Made by a program: the position numbers and the translations under genes. From positions 1 to 64,000 of the forward strand of contig NZ_JMLU01000016.1 in NCBI RefSeq assembly GCF_000686885.1: a stretch of DNA of 64,000 bases. The letters run 5' to 3'. Below, piece by piece: positions 47,102-55,832 of this stretch. Position 1 is the stretch's first letter, and each line of letters opens with the position of its first letter. Under the pieces are notes generated by a model, which worked only from the letters and a program-made list of their open reading frames with translations, searched no databases and was not told the origin of the DNA. This DNA is from Flavobacterium sasangense DSM 21067 (GTDB lineage Bacteria > Bacteroidota > Bacteroidia > Flavobacteriales > Flavobacteriaceae).

Positions 47102-48212
47102 AGATGGAACTTTGGTTTTAGAACCAGAAAATTACCAATTAGACAGTTTAACCAAATTAGAATTCTATCCAAAAGTGTTTCAATTCTTGAGTAAAATTGT
47201 CAAAGAATTGGATTTTGAATTGGCTATGGTCACCAATCAAGATGGTTTAGGAACCGTGAGTTTTCCGGAAGAAACGTTTTGGCCAACCCAAAATTTCATC
47301 CTGAAAGCATTTGAAAATGAAGGCATAACATTTGACGAAATTTTTATCGATAGAAGTTTTCCAGAAGACAATGCTTCAACCAGAAAACCAAGAACGGGAA
47401 TGTTAACAAAGTATTTAAACAATCCGGAATACGATGTGGAGAATTCTTATGTAATTGGAGATAGAATTACCGATGTGGAATTGGCTAAAAACTTAGGTTC
47501 GAAAGCGATTTTCATCAAAAATGAAGAAAATTTGGGCGGAAATGAAATTGCAACTTCATTGGAAGAACTCCAAAATGTAATCGCTTTACAAACAACAGAT
47601 TGGCAAAAGATCTACGAGTTTTTGAAATTGGAGGAAAGAACAGCTTTTATCAAAAGAACTACTAATGAAACGGATATCGCTATCACTTTAAACTTAGACG
47701 GAACAGGAAAAAGCAACATTAACACAGGAATTTCCTTTTTCGATCACATGTTGGACCAAATTACGCGTCACGGACAAATGGACTTAGATATTCAAGTGAA
47801 AAGCGATTTAGAAGTTGACGAACACCACACAATTGAAGATACAGCAATTGCATTAGGCGAAGTTTTCGCAAAAGCTTTAGGCAACAAATTAGGCATCGAA
47901 CGCTACGGATTTTGTTTACCAATGGACGATTGTTTAGCACAAGTAGCGATTGATTTTGGAGGAAGAAATTGGTTGGTTTGGGAAGCAGAATTCAAACGTG
48001 AAATGATTGGTCAAATGCCAACCGAAATGTTTTTACACTTCTTCAAATCGTTCACAGATGGAGCAAAAGCGAATTTAAACATCAAAGCAGAAGGCACAAA
48101 CGAACATCACAAAATTGAAGCGATTTTTAAAGCCTTTGCTAAAGCAATAAAAGTAGCAGTAAAACGTGATACAGAAAAAATGATTTTACCTTCAACAAAA
48201 GGAATGTTATAA
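47073..48212 (+). CDS. hisB: Bifunctional histidinol-phosphatase / IGP dehydratase
   Basis: The N-terminal 165 residues are a HAD phosphatase with D9 and D11 (LFIDRDGTL). Residues about 185-379 are imidazoleglycerol-phosphate dehydratase with its metal-binding histidine repeats [12 protein letters not shown] and [15 protein letters not shown]. Carrying both activities on one chain is like the enterobacterial HisB. The start overlaps hisC by 29 bases, indicating translational coupling. Confidence 0.96.
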   Translation: MPKRVLFIDRDGTLVLEPENYQLDSLTKLEFYPKVFQFLSKIVKELDFELAMVTNQDGLGTVSFPEETFWPTQNFILKAFENEGITFDEIFIDRSFPEDNASTRKPRTGMLTKYLNNPEYDVENSYVIGDRITDVELAKNLGSKAIFIKNEENLGGNEIATSLEELQNVIALQTTDWQKIYEFLKLEERTAFIKRTTNETDIAITLNLDGTGKSNINTGISFFDHMLDQITRHGQMDLDIQVKSDLEVDEHHTIEDTAIALGEVFAKALGNKLGIERYGFCLPMDDCLAQVAIDFGGRNWLVWEAEFKREMIGQMPTEMFLHFFKSFTDGAKANLNIKAEGTNEHHKIEAIFKAFAKAIKVAVKRDTEKMILPSTKGML

Positions 48213-48217
48213 AAAAA

Positions 48218-48277
48218 GCCACAGATTACACAGATTAACACGGATTACAAAATCCTGAAAATCCTTTAATCCGTGGC
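48218..48277. repeat. Short interspersed hairpin repeat between hisB and hisH
   Basis: The ends GCCACAGATTA (48218-48228) and TAATCCGTGGC (48267-48277) pair at 10 of 11 positions. Inside, ACAGATTA-like units occur three times in a row. The sequence style (ACAGATTACACAGATTA, AATCCGTGGC) is that of a short repeat I recall as widespread in Bacteroidota intergenic regions. A related block lies at 62661-62777. Confidence 0.65.
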
Positions 48278-48290
48278 AAAAAATAAAAAT

Positions 48291-48872
48291 ATGAAAATAG
48301 CAATAATAGATTACGGAGCTGGAAATATTCAAAGTGTTTTATTCGCTTTGGAACGACTGGGCTTTGAAGGAATTGTCACTAATGATAGGAATACCATAAA
48401 GAAAGCTGATAAAGTCATTTTTCCAGGTGTAGGCGAGGCGAGTAGCGCGATGAAAATGTTGATGAATAGTGGTTTAGATGTGTTGATTCCAACCCTGAAA
48501 CAACCGGTTTTAGGAATTTGTTTGGGTATGCAATTGATGTGTAAACATTCAGAAGAAGGCAATACCAATGGATTAGGAATTTTTGATGTCAATGTCGTGA
48601 AATTTTCTCAAGAAGTAAAAGTGCCTCAAATGGGTTGGAATACGGTTTTTGACTTGAAATCGCAATTATTCACAGGAATCAAAGAAAACGAATTTATGTA
48701 TTTGGTACACAGTTATTATGCTCCTTTATCTGAAAACACAATTGCCACCACGAATTACGAACTCGAATATAGCACGGCATTGCAACGCGATAACTTCTTC
48801 GGAGTCCAATTCCACCCAGAGAAAAGTGGTGTTTTCGGAGAACAAATTTTGAAAAACTTTTTAAACTTATAA
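48291..48872 (+). CDS. hisH: Imidazole glycerol phosphate synthase, glutaminase subunit
   Basis: HisH releases ammonia from glutamine for HisF. I start at ATG 48291 (MKIAIIDYGAGN), the family start; the in-frame upstream GTG lies inside the repeat. The 193-residue protein has the class I glutaminase nucleophile C77 (LGICLGMQLM) and H175/E177 (VQFHPEKSG). Confidence 0.96.
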   Translation: MKIAIIDYGAGNIQSVLFALERLGFEGIVTNDRNTIKKADKVIFPGVGEASSAMKMLMNSGLDVLIPTLKQPVLGICLGMQLMCKHSEEGNTNGLGIFDVNVVKFSQEVKVPQMGWNTVFDLKSQLFTGIKENEFMYLVHSYYAPLSENTIATTNYELEYSTALQRDNFFGVQFHPEKSGVFGEQILKNFLNL

Positions 48873-48908
48873 TTTGAGCTTGAAATTGCTCTTGAAATTG
48901 AATTTGAT

Positions 48909-49652
48909 ATGAGAATAATCCCAGCCATAGACATCATCGAAGGAAAATGCGTACGTCTTTCCAAAGGTGATTATGATACAAAGAAAATATACAACGAAAA
49001 TCCGCTTGAAGTGGCGAAATCGTTCGAAGAACACGGAATTCAGTATTTGCATTTGGTAGATTTAGATGGAGCCAAATCCAGTAGAATTGTGAACTACAAA
49101 GTTTTGGAACAAATTGCTTCAAAAACGAGTCTAAAAATCGATTTTGGAGGTGGTTTAAAATCCGATTCTGATTTAAAAATTGCTTTCGAAAGTGGTGCTA
49201 ATCAAATTACAGGAGGAAGTATTGCCATCAAACAACCCAAAGTTTTCAAGAAATGGATTCAGCAATACGGAGCAGATAAAATCATTTTAGGAGCTGATGC
49301 TATGAATGAAAAAGTCGCTATTTCGGGTTGGTTAGAAGAATCCAAAGAAGAAGTAATTCCGTTTATTCAAAATTATCAGAAAGAAGGAATTCAATATGTG
49401 ATTTGCACCGATATTTCAAAAGACGGTATGTTAGAAGGACCAAGTTTTGAATTATACAAAAGAATTTTAGATTCCGATTTGTCAAATCGAGCGGAGTCGA
49501 GATTAAAACTTATCGCTTCTGGAGGAATTTCCACTTTCAATGAATTACCCAAATTAGCCGAATTAGGTTGCGAAGGCACGATCATCGGAAAAGCCATCTA
49601 TGAAGGCAGAATTACCTTAAAACAATTAGAAAACTATATTGTTAATAAGTAA
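48909..49652 (+). CDS. hisA: ProFAR isomerase HisA
   Basis: HisA opens the ribose ring of ProFAR by an Amadori rearrangement. The 247-residue half-barrel repeat protein has the catalytic Asp in [15 protein letters not shown] and the second in [14 protein letters not shown], with phosphate-binding GGG and SGG loops. It follows hisH by 36 bases. Confidence 0.96.
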   Translation: MRIIPAIDIIEGKCVRLSKGDYDTKKIYNENPLEVAKSFEEHGIQYLHLVDLDGAKSSRIVNYKVLEQIASKTSLKIDFGGGLKSDSDLKIAFESGANQITGGSIAIKQPKVFKKWIQQYGADKIILGADAMNEKVAISGWLEESKEEVIPFIQNYQKEGIQYVICTDISKDGMLEGPSFELYKRILDSDLSNRAESRLKLIASGGISTFNELPKLAELGCEGTIIGKAIYEGRITLKQLENYIVNK

Positions 49653-49687
49653 AAAGTGAAAAGTTGTAATGCTTATCACTTTTTACT
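49648..49687. repeat. Hairpin repeat between hisA and hisF
   Basis: AGTAAAAAGTG (49648-49658) and CACTTTTTACT (49677-49687) are perfectly complementary, and AATTACTTATCACTAA follows. The sequence resembles the hairpin after efp (21624-21686), suggesting one family of short repeats. It begins within the hisA stop codon. Confidence 0.55.
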
Positions 49688-49706
49688 AATTACTTATCAC
49701 TAAATT

Positions 49707-50462
49707 ATGTTGACAAAAAGAATCATTCCTTGCTTAGACATCAAAAATGGACGAACTGTAAAAGGTGTCAACTTTGTGGATTTAAAAGATGCAGGTGATC
49801 CAGTGGAATTGGCAAAGAAATATGCTGAAACCGGTGCAGACGAACTTGTTTTCCTTGATATTTCAGCAACAGAAGAACGTCGTACTACTTTAATCGATTT
49901 GGTTCGAAAAGTGGCAGCTGCAATCAATATTCCTTTCACCGTTGGTGGTGGTATTTCTTACGTTGCGGATGTGGATGTTTTACTTCGTAATGGTGCGGAT
50001 AAAATTTCGATTAATTCTTCCGCGGTTAAAAATCCGGATTTGATAAACGAAATTGCTGCTAAATATGGAAGTCAGTGTGTTGTTGTAGCTATCGATGCGA
50101 AACAAATCGATGGTGATTGGATAGTTCATTTAGTTGGCGGAAAAGTTCCTACGGAATTGAATTTATTCGATTGGGCAAAAGAAATCGAGCAACGTGGTGC
50201 TGGCGAAATTTTATTCACTTCCATGAATAACGACGGCACCAAAAACGGATTCGCTAATAAAGCGTTAGCCAAGTTATCCAAAATCGTAAATATTCCCATC
50301 ATCGCTTCGGGTGGTGCAGGAACTATGGAGCATTTTGCCGAAACATTTATCAATGGAAAAGCCGATGCCGCTTTAGCTGCAAGTGTTTTTCACTATCAAG
50401 AAATCGAAATCCCGGAATTAAAAAAATATCTAAAAGGAAAAGAAATTAGCATCAGATTATAG
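49707..50462 (+). CDS. hisF: Imidazole glycerol phosphate synthase, cyclase subunit
   Basis: HisF uses ammonia from HisH to form imidazole glycerol phosphate and AICAR. This 251-residue TIM barrel has D11 ([12 protein letters not shown]), the second catalytic Asp in [11 protein letters not shown] and the phosphate loops VGGGIS and ASGGAG. Confidence 0.97.
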   Translation: MLTKRIIPCLDIKNGRTVKGVNFVDLKDAGDPVELAKKYAETGADELVFLDISATEERRTTLIDLVRKVAAAINIPFTVGGGISYVADVDVLLRNGADKISINSSAVKNPDLINEIAAKYGSQCVVVAIDAKQIDGDWIVHLVGGKVPTELNLFDWAKEIEQRGAGEILFTSMNNDGTKNGFANKALAKLSKIVNIPIIASGGAGTMEHFAETFINGKADAALAASVFHYQEIEIPELKKYLKGKEISIRL

Positions 50463-50485
50463 AAATAAGAATTAATTAAAAATAT

Positions 50486-50526
50486 AACTTAGTGAAACTT
50501 CGTACTTAACTTAGTGGAACTTTGTG
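50486..50526 (+). repeat. Tandem 22-bp repeat between hisF and hisIE
   Basis: Two similar units lie 22 bases apart: AACTTAGTGAAACTTCGTA from 50486 and AACTTAGTGGAACTTTGTG from 50508. No ORF is present. It is another short intergenic repeat, different from the other two in this operon. Confidence 0.55.
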
Positions 50527-50538
50527 TAACAAAATAAC

Positions 50539-51138
50539 ATGAAAGTAAACTTCAACAAAACACCAGACAACCTAATCCCAGCTATCATTCAAGACAACGA
50601 AACCAAAAATGTCTTAATGTTGGGCTACATGAATCAAGAAGCTTTGGACAAAACTTTGGCAACTAAAAAAGTAACCTTCTTCAGTCGTACAAAAAACCGA
50701 TTGTGGACAAAAGGCGAGGAGAGTGGCAACTTCTTAGAACTAATTTCTATTAAAGAAGATTGCGATAACGATGCCCTTTTAGTGAGAGTAAAACCAACTG
50801 GTCCAACTTGCCATACAGGTTTAGATACTTGTTGGCAAGAAGTTAACAATCAAGAATTTGGGTTTTTATCAAAATTAGAAAATACCATTGTAAAACGCAA
50901 AGAAAATGCAGACGCTGAAAAGAGTTATGTGGCTTCCTTATTTGCAAAAGGAATTAATAAAATAGCACAAAAAGTAGGTGAAGAAGCGGTTGAAGTAGTT
51001 ATTGAAGCTAAAGACAACAACGACGACTTATTCTTATCAGAAAGTGCCGATTTATTGTTTCACTATTTGATTTTATTGCAAGCGAAAGGTTTTGAGTTGA
51101 ACGATGTTGTGGAGGTTTTGAAAGGAAGGGAGAAGTAA
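50539..51138 (+). CDS. hisIE: Bifunctional PR-AMP cyclohydrolase / PR-ATP pyrophosphatase
   Basis: Residues 1 to about 105 are HisI, with metal-binding Asp and Cys residues in EDCDNDALLVRV and TCHTGLDTCW. Residues about 110-199 are HisE, a MazG-like pyrophosphatase with VGEEAVEVVIEAK. The fusion carries out steps 2 and 3 of the pathway. It is the last gene of the operon, which is complete in the window. Confidence 0.96.
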   Translation: MKVNFNKTPDNLIPAIIQDNETKNVLMLGYMNQEALDKTLATKKVTFFSRTKNRLWTKGEESGNFLELISIKEDCDNDALLVRVKPTGPTCHTGLDTCWQEVNNQEFGFLSKLENTIVKRKENADAEKSYVASLFAKGINKIAQKVGEEAVEVVIEAKDNNDDLFLSESADLLFHYLILLQAKGFELNDVVEVLKGREK

Positions 51139-51142
51139 TTTA

Positions 51143-51718
51143 TTAGTTTCTTCTCTTCCCATTCTCTTGTTCGAATTGTTTGGCTTTGTATTCTTGAATT
51201 TCCTTTTGAATATTTTCATCTTGAGGATTTTCTTGTTGTTTTAAATAAAGTTCTCGCAATTCAGGTTCACTAGCATAATAATGGTTAATTAAAACACTAT
51301 TGGGTAAAAGTAAACAAATCATTGCTAAAACAAATATGATAATAGTTCTTGTAAATAAGTTTTTGTGATAATTTTTTAAATCTTCATCAGATTTTTTTAA
51401 TAGTGAAAATCCAGCTAATAGTAAAACTGCGGATGACATACAACCTACGAGCAACATTACTTGTGATCCTGGCCAAAACATCAGTTTAAATTCAATACCA
51501 ATTATAGCTATAGACAATAACCATCCAAATAATATTGAAATACCAATTTTTTGATTTTTAAAATTTTTGTCACTAAAAAAATAAAATCCAAAAGGAAAAT
51601 AACACAAAGCTAAAAATGTTAACGATAAAACCATTAAAACTCCAGCTCCAGGCCAATGCATAAGCTTGAAAATTAGCGAAATAATAAATACTATTGATAA
51701 TGCTTTTTCTGTTTTCAT
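51143..51718 (-). CDS. GldL-like membrane protein with duplicated HWPG motif
   Basis: This 191-residue protein has about five membrane segments and a charged C-terminal tail (EYKAKQFEQENGKRRN). The motif KLMHWPGAG (18-26) is repeated as KLMFWPGSQ (78-86). An HWPGA motif in the first helices is known from the gliding/T9SS motor protein GldL, but this protein lacks the rest of GldL. I do not know its function. It is convergent with hisIE, the two stop codons being 4 bases apart. Confidence 0.6.
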   Translation of the reverse strand: MKTEKALSIVFIISLIFKLMHWPGAGVLMVLSLTFLALCYFPFGFYFFSDKNFKNQKIGISILFGWLLSIAIIGIEFKLMFWPGSQVMLLVGCMSSAVLLLAGFSLLKKSDEDLKNYHKNLFTRTIIIFVLAMICLLLPNSVLINHYYASEPELRELYLKQQENPQDENIQKEIQEYKAKQFEQENGKRRN

Positions 51719-51742
51719 GTTACATCTAAATTTTTAACTTCT

Positions 51743-51833
51743 CAAATATATCCAAATTTCCACAAAAATTCTTACTTAAAATAAAAATTCAAGATGAAAT
51801 TTCACATGAAAAAAAATAAAACCAAAAGAATAA
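51743..51833 (+). repeat. Diverged copy of the thioesterase start region (left repeat)
   Basis: This stretch aligns with 54145-54236, the upstream region and first codons of the thioesterase gene. The blocks CAAATATA, AAAAATTC and TTAAAATAAAAATT are shared, followed by -AAGATG-- and ATTTCA. Here the ATG (51794) leads to only 17 codons (MKFHMKKNKTKRIKHLI) before a stop, against MRFHTRKW in the real gene. I read it as a decayed remnant left when the two-gene module 51839-54111 was inserted. Confidence 0.5.
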
Positions 51834-51838
51834 AACAT

Positions 51839-53335
51839 TTAATCTAATGCTTCAATTTGCTTTAAATGTTGTTCTACTTGGTATTTATTAAAATTATCCC
51901 AAGTAGGTGGAGTAGTTGTTTTTTGTCCCCACATGGCATCTATACAAGTGTTGTTTTCCTTGTATTTTTCATGTAATATGGCTAGAATTTTAAAGAAAAA
52001 TTCATCGAGTTGTTCGATTGCATTCAGCTCCGTTTGTAAATTATTGCTTTCATCTGTGGTATCAAAAAGTTGTAATACTTCTAAAACAGCTTGTTTTTCT
52101 TCGTCATTAATTTTGGTTTCAAAACCATGTTTCAAGGATTTAAAAACTAAATTATTCCAAACCACACTATCATGTCCCCAAGGAACATTTGGAAGATGCA
52201 ATGAGTGCTCGCAAATCAAAACAATTGCTAATAATACATCGTTTAAATAACTAGATGGGAATTCGTCAAAACTTCTAAATTCAAACCCACTTTGATACAT
52301 CTTTTCCAGATTAAAATCAAGACCAATATCTTCTAATAAGGCATAATCTAGCGTAGATTCTATTTGATCGCGCCACCAAATATTTTCTTCTTTAGTAAAT
52401 TTTAAAAGTTTTCTAAACTCATCAACTTTGTAAGTAAGAATTTTTCCTTTCGCCATCACTTTATTAAATGTACCAACTCCAGTGTATCGCGACATCGCAT
52501 TTCTCATTGAACCACCTGCGAATTTTTCATTCAAATGATACTTTTTGCTAATTACTGCCATTATATCAGGACTGCCTAATGTAGCAATAAAAAAAGGTTC
52601 AAACCATTGTAGTAAATAGATAGCGTTAATGTGAATGGATTCAAAACTTGGATAATCTATAATTCTACTATTTTGAGTAAGCGTAGGCAGTGTAAGATGA
52701 AAATGATAGGTTCCGTTATTGAACAGCACAAGATTTTCTTGGTTCGACATAAACCTATTGATTCCCATGTTGTATTTAGGAAAACTTAATTTTTCAGCAA
52801 GAACACCTGATTCATTAATTTTATCGATGAATAATTGTTTTGTTGCTTTAAGTTCTTCACACGAATCCGTTATGGTTCTATTTTCAAAATATTTTGTTAC
52901 AAATTCAATCGAATCGCCATCAAAATTCACAGATCCCATAGGATTGTTTTTTTGAGTCAACATGCTTTGAATGTTATACGGCTGGCTTTCTAAAAAAACT
53001 TCAACTATTGATTTTCCTTGATATTCAGGATTATCAACTAAAGGTTTTGTATTCGGTAATGTTTTATGTTGAAAGTTAAGATCTAATTTATCAAGAGAAT
53101 GACTGTTCATCATTCTACTTACTTTGTAATTTTTATTTTTATCAAAAGCTGTTTCCAAAACAGTGGATAAAGTTCCTTCTTTATAACAAGTTCTATAATC
53201 AATACTATAGCGTTCGCAACCCATTTTTTCTTGAATAAATGATCCTGAAACTATGCTCGATTCTTCAAATTGCATATAAGTTTCATTTTCTAATCCTATT
53301 CCCCAGTAATACGTTTTTTTCTGATTTGATTTCAT
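51839..53335 (-). CDS. Putative amidoligase with glutamate-cysteine-ligase fold
   Basis: The 498-residue protein opens with WGIGLENETY, where E16 and E18 match the first metal-binding glutamates of the glutamine synthetase/GCS fold (G-x-E-x-E). NGTYHFHLTLPT (208-218, H211 and H213) matches the metal and ATP strand. WFEPFFIATLGSPD (244-257) and GGSMRNAMSRYTGVGTF (274-290) resemble the later Ser/Arg substrate block of amidoligases. These features suggest ATP-dependent amide bond formation between a carboxylate and an amine or peptide. No close family name is known to me. It lies 38 bases downstream of a papain-like peptidase gene and is clearly cotranscribed. Confidence 0.6.
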   Translation of the reverse strand: MKSNQKKTYYWGIGLENETYMQFEESSIVSGSFIQEKMGCERYSIDYRTCYKEGTLSTVLETAFDKNKNYKVSRMMNSHSLDKLDLNFQHKTLPNTKPLVDNPEYQGKSIVEVFLESQPYNIQSMLTQKNNPMGSVNFDGDSIEFVTKYFENRTITDSCEELKATKQLFIDKINESGVLAEKLSFPKYNMGINRFMSNQENLVLFNNGTYHFHLTLPTLTQNSRIIDYPSFESIHINAIYLLQWFEPFFIATLGSPDIMAVISKKYHLNEKFAGGSMRNAMSRYTGVGTFNKVMAKGKILTYKVDEFRKLLKFTKEENIWWRDQIESTLDYALLEDIGLDFNLEKMYQSGFEFRSFDEFPSSYLNDVLLAIVLICEHSLHLPNVPWGHDSVVWNNLVFKSLKHGFETKINDEEKQAVLEVLQLFDTTDESNNLQTELNAIEQLDEFFFKILAILHEKYKENNTCIDAMWGQKTTTPPTWDNFNKYQVEQHLKQIEALD

Positions 53336-53373
53336 TTATTTAAAATGGCTTGGTAACGTAATTAATATTAATT

Positions 53374-54111
53374 TTATTCATGATAATAGAAAACATGAGA
53401 CGAATAACGTTCATGATTCCACCAATCTTTTCTTGCTTTTGAAAAGTAGTTATAATTTAATTTTCCAGCTTGAGATTGTAGGGGATAAACGACTTTGCCA
53501 TTTTCTCGATAAGCTTTTCTTTTACCGGTTTCTGGAACAATTGGTACAATATGTCCAGAAAGACCAACGATTTTTCGCTTGGCACAAATGATTCCAACGC
53601 CTCCTTCTGTATTCACTTTTTCTTGAATTTCATCAAGATTTGTCATTTTTTTCCATCCAAAACTTGGACCCCATTTTCCAAACCAATCATGAATGGCACT
53701 AGAGTAGATAGGGAGCACCGTTTCATTAAAAACAGGAACTACATCTTCTCCGTTTTTCAACTTTGCAATGGATTCATCTGTCCACCAAACGGTTGGCAAA
53801 TAAACCTGAGAAAAATAACAAAAATCAAAGGAATACACATTACAATAAGTGTCTTCAACAGTTCGTTGATACCTTTCACTCTTAGAGACATCTAATTTAT
53901 CAATAAGTTTTCGAATACTTTCGCGTTTGGTAGTTGCATCCGTTAAGTCCCTAAAAGGAATACTTGAATCACTCATTGGATGAAATTTTGCTAAAGCAGT
54001 ATCTAATCGCGAGTCGGGATGTTCTAATAAAATAGCCCCTTTTATAAGTTCATCAGATTTAGCATCTTTGACAAACGTTATTGTTTTGGTTTCTTTACTT
54101 TTTTTATCCAT
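53374..54111 (-). CDS. Papain-like (NlpC/P60- or CHAP-type) peptidase
   Basis: This 245-residue protein lacks a signal peptide. Its likely catalytic cysteine is C90 in the TYCNVYSFDFCYF motif, typical of NlpC/P60 and CHAP enzymes (xCNxF..D). The likely base is H187 in IVGLSGHIVPIVPE, and PLQSQAGKLNY follows as a third-residue candidate. Enzymes of this fold cut gamma-glutamyl or isopeptide bonds or act as amidases. Paired with the amidoligase downstream, it could trim or reverse the same bond in a cytoplasmic peptide tag or small molecule. Its gene is the first of the two-gene unit. Confidence 0.6.
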   Translation of the reverse strand: MDKKSKETKTITFVKDAKSDELIKGAILLEHPDSRLDTALAKFHPMSDSSIPFRDLTDATTKRESIRKLIDKLDVSKSERYQRTVEDTYCNVYSFDFCYFSQVYLPTVWWTDESIAKLKNGEDVVPVFNETVLPIYSSAIHDWFGKWGPSFGWKKMTNLDEIQEKVNTEGGVGIICAKRKIVGLSGHIVPIVPETGKRKAYRENGKVVYPLQSQAGKLNYNYFSKARKDWWNHERYSSHVFYYHE

Positions 54112-54144
54112 TTTACCAATATTTCAGTCAACAGCTAAATGTGA

Positions 54145-54236
54145 ACAAATATACCTAACTTTTACTAAAAATTCCTATCTTTAAAATAAAAATTGAAGAT
54201 GCGATTTCATACCAGAAAATGGGTAAAACCCGAAGA
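54145..54236 (+). repeat. Right copy of the thioesterase-start repeat
   Basis: This copy contains the functional start region of the thioesterase gene and matches 51743-51833 (see that entry). The two copies bracket the amidoligase-peptidase module as direct repeats. Confidence 0.5.
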
Positions 54237-54588
54237 TTTAAATGCCAACGGAACACTATTCGGAGGTAAATTATTGGCTTGGATAGACGAAGAAGCCGCT
54301 TTGTATTCCATCGTACAATTGGAAAATCCTAAAGTAGTCACCAAGTTTATGAGTGAAATTAATTTCATGAGTGCTGCCAAACAAGGTGATATTGTGGAAA
54401 TTGGTTTAGATGTGGTACATTTTGGAAAATCATCGTTAGTATTAAAATGTGAAGTTCGCAATATGATGACACGTGAAAAAATTATTACGATTGATAATAT
54501 CACGATGGTAAACTTAGGCGAAGACGGAAAACCAAAACCACACGGTAAAACCCAAATCGAATTTATTGAAGACCGATTGAAAAAATAA
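54199..54588 (+). CDS. Acyl-CoA thioesterase, YciA-like hotdog protein
   Basis: I start at ATG 54199, not at the TTG six bases upstream. The 129-residue protein has the hotdog motif NANGTLFGGKLLAWIDEEAA, with the catalytic Asp/Glu region of the 4HBT/YciA family, and KFMSEINFMSAAKQGDIVEI on the second strand. It hydrolyses acyl-CoA esters. It is transcribed divergently from the peptidase gene, and its upstream region is the right copy of the repeat. Confidence 0.9.
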   Translation: MRFHTRKWVKPEDLNANGTLFGGKLLAWIDEEAALYSIVQLENPKVVTKFMSEINFMSAAKQGDIVEIGLDVVHFGKSSLVLKCEVRNMMTREKIITIDNITMVNLGEDGKPKPHGKTQIEFIEDRLKK

Positions 54589-54600
54589 TTATCTTGTGTT

Positions 54601-54667
54601 GTCAAGCTGAACTCGTTTCAGCTTCTAAATCAATCATTAAAAGATTCTGAAACAAGTTCAGAATGAC
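54601..54667. repeat. Inverted repeat with the GTTTCAG...CTGAAAC Bacteroidota element
   Basis: The arms 54601-54626 and 54642-54667 pair at 21 of 26 positions. The sequence (CTGAACTCGTTTCAG, then CTGAAACAAGTTCAGAATGAC) is a short intergenic element I recall from many Bacteroidota genomes. It may act as a terminator of the thioesterase gene. Confidence 0.65.
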
Positions 54668-54684
54668 AAAATTGCTATTTAACT

Positions 54685-55350
54685 ATGATAAATAAATCAA
54701 CTTTAGAATTTCTAATTCAACTTAAAGAAAACAACGACCGCGATTGGTTTGCGGCAAATAAAAAAGCTTTTGAAACCGAACAAAAGTTATCCAAATCGTT
54801 TTTCACATCGGTTGGAGATCAGTTGGGAAAAATAGATAGTATTGAACGCATTCAAATTTTTAGAATTTATCGCGATGTGCGTTTTTCTAAGGATAAATCA
54901 CCTTATAAAAATCATTTTAGCGTTGGGTTCACCCGAACAAAACCGATGCTTCGTGGCGGATACTATTTGCACATTGAACCTGGAGGAAGTTTTGTAGGTG
55001 GCGGTTTTTGGGAACCTAATGCAGTTGATTTGCATCGCATTCGTAAAGAATTTGAAATGGATGATGAAGAAATCAGAACCATTATTACCGATGCAACTTT
55101 CAAGAAATTCTTTGGTGAATTGAAAGGCGAGGAGTTAAAAACAGCTCCAAAAGGTTTCGATAAAACGCATCCTGCTATTGATTTGATTCGCAAAAAGCAA
55201 TATTTACTCACTCGAAGTTTTTCGGACAAAGAAGTTTTGGCTCCTAATTTTCAAGAAGAAGTTTTAGCAACTTTTCAAGCAATGCGACCATTCTTCGACT
55301 ACATGAGCGAAGTATTGAGTACGGATTTGAATGGGGAATCGATTTATTAA
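54685..55350 (+). CDS. DUF2461 (TIGR02453) family protein
   Basis: The 221-residue protein has the family pattern: TLEFLIQLKENNDRDWFAAN near the start, RIYRDVRFSKDKSPYKNHFS and GGYYLHIEPGGSFVGGGFW in the centre, and KGFDKTHPAIDLIRKKQY later. It is a conserved protein of unknown biochemical function. It is convergent with the next gene, and their stop codons overlap. Confidence 0.9.
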   Translation: MINKSTLEFLIQLKENNDRDWFAANKKAFETEQKLSKSFFTSVGDQLGKIDSIERIQIFRIYRDVRFSKDKSPYKNHFSVGFTRTKPMLRGGYYLHIEPGGSFVGGGFWEPNAVDLHRIRKEFEMDDEEIRTIITDATFKKFFGELKGEELKTAPKGFDKTHPAIDLIRKKQYLLTRSFSDKEVLAPNFQEEVLATFQAMRPFFDYMSEVLSTDLNGESIY

Positions 55351-55733
55351 ATAATCTGAATTTGACTTTTTAAACGTTCGATTAATAAATTCATCATACG
55401 TTTGTTTAAATTGGATGAATTTTGGGTGTATTCTTTGTATTCGGAAACGGTAAACATTCCAAATACAATTCCTTTTAATGAATTTCGGAATTTGATATCA
55501 CGTTGAATGGCGTTTTCAATGTAATTTTCTTTTTTCTCTGGGGAAAGTGTGAAATAAACGCCTTTTTGTTTTATGGCGTAATTTCTAAAAACTTCAATAA
55601 ACAATTCATTTTGAAATTTCAAAATAGGGCGTAATGTCTGATTTTGAAACTTTTCTTCGGAACTTGATTGTTCGTTAATTACACCAATACTTGCTCCTCT
55701 AATTTCTAAAAGCGATTCGTCTTTCGTTTTCAT
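55347..55733 (-). CDS. Conserved hypothetical protein (128 aa)
   Basis: I do not recognise a family. It is soluble and mostly helical with KFQNELFIEVFRNYAIKQK, SPEKKENYIENAIQRD and a C-terminal amphipathic helix MMNLLIERLKSQ. No catalytic motif or signal peptide is seen. Codon use is like that of its neighbours. It is transcribed alone and its stop overlaps that of the DUF2461 gene by a few bases. Confidence 0.7.
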   Translation of the reverse strand: MKTKDESLLEIRGASIGVINEQSSSEEKFQNQTLRPILKFQNELFIEVFRNYAIKQKGVYFTLSPEKKENYIENAIQRDIKFRNSLKGIVFGMFTVSEYKEYTQNSSNLNKRMMNLLIERLKSQIQII

Positions 55734-55768
55734 GATAAAGTGAATTTGTTTGAATTAAAGTTAAAAAA

Positions 55769-55796
55769 AATAACCTCCAATTTCTTGAAGGTTATT
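55769..55796 (-). terminator. Terminator of the mechanosensitive channel gene
   Basis: A 12-bp stem (55769-55780 with 55785-55796, one wobble) has a 4-base loop and on the minus strand is followed by a run of T. It lies 37 bases beyond the channel gene's stop. Confidence 0.8.
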
Positions 55797-55832
55797 TTAA
55801 GTTATTAAGAATCAGTTGTTAATTACTTTGTA

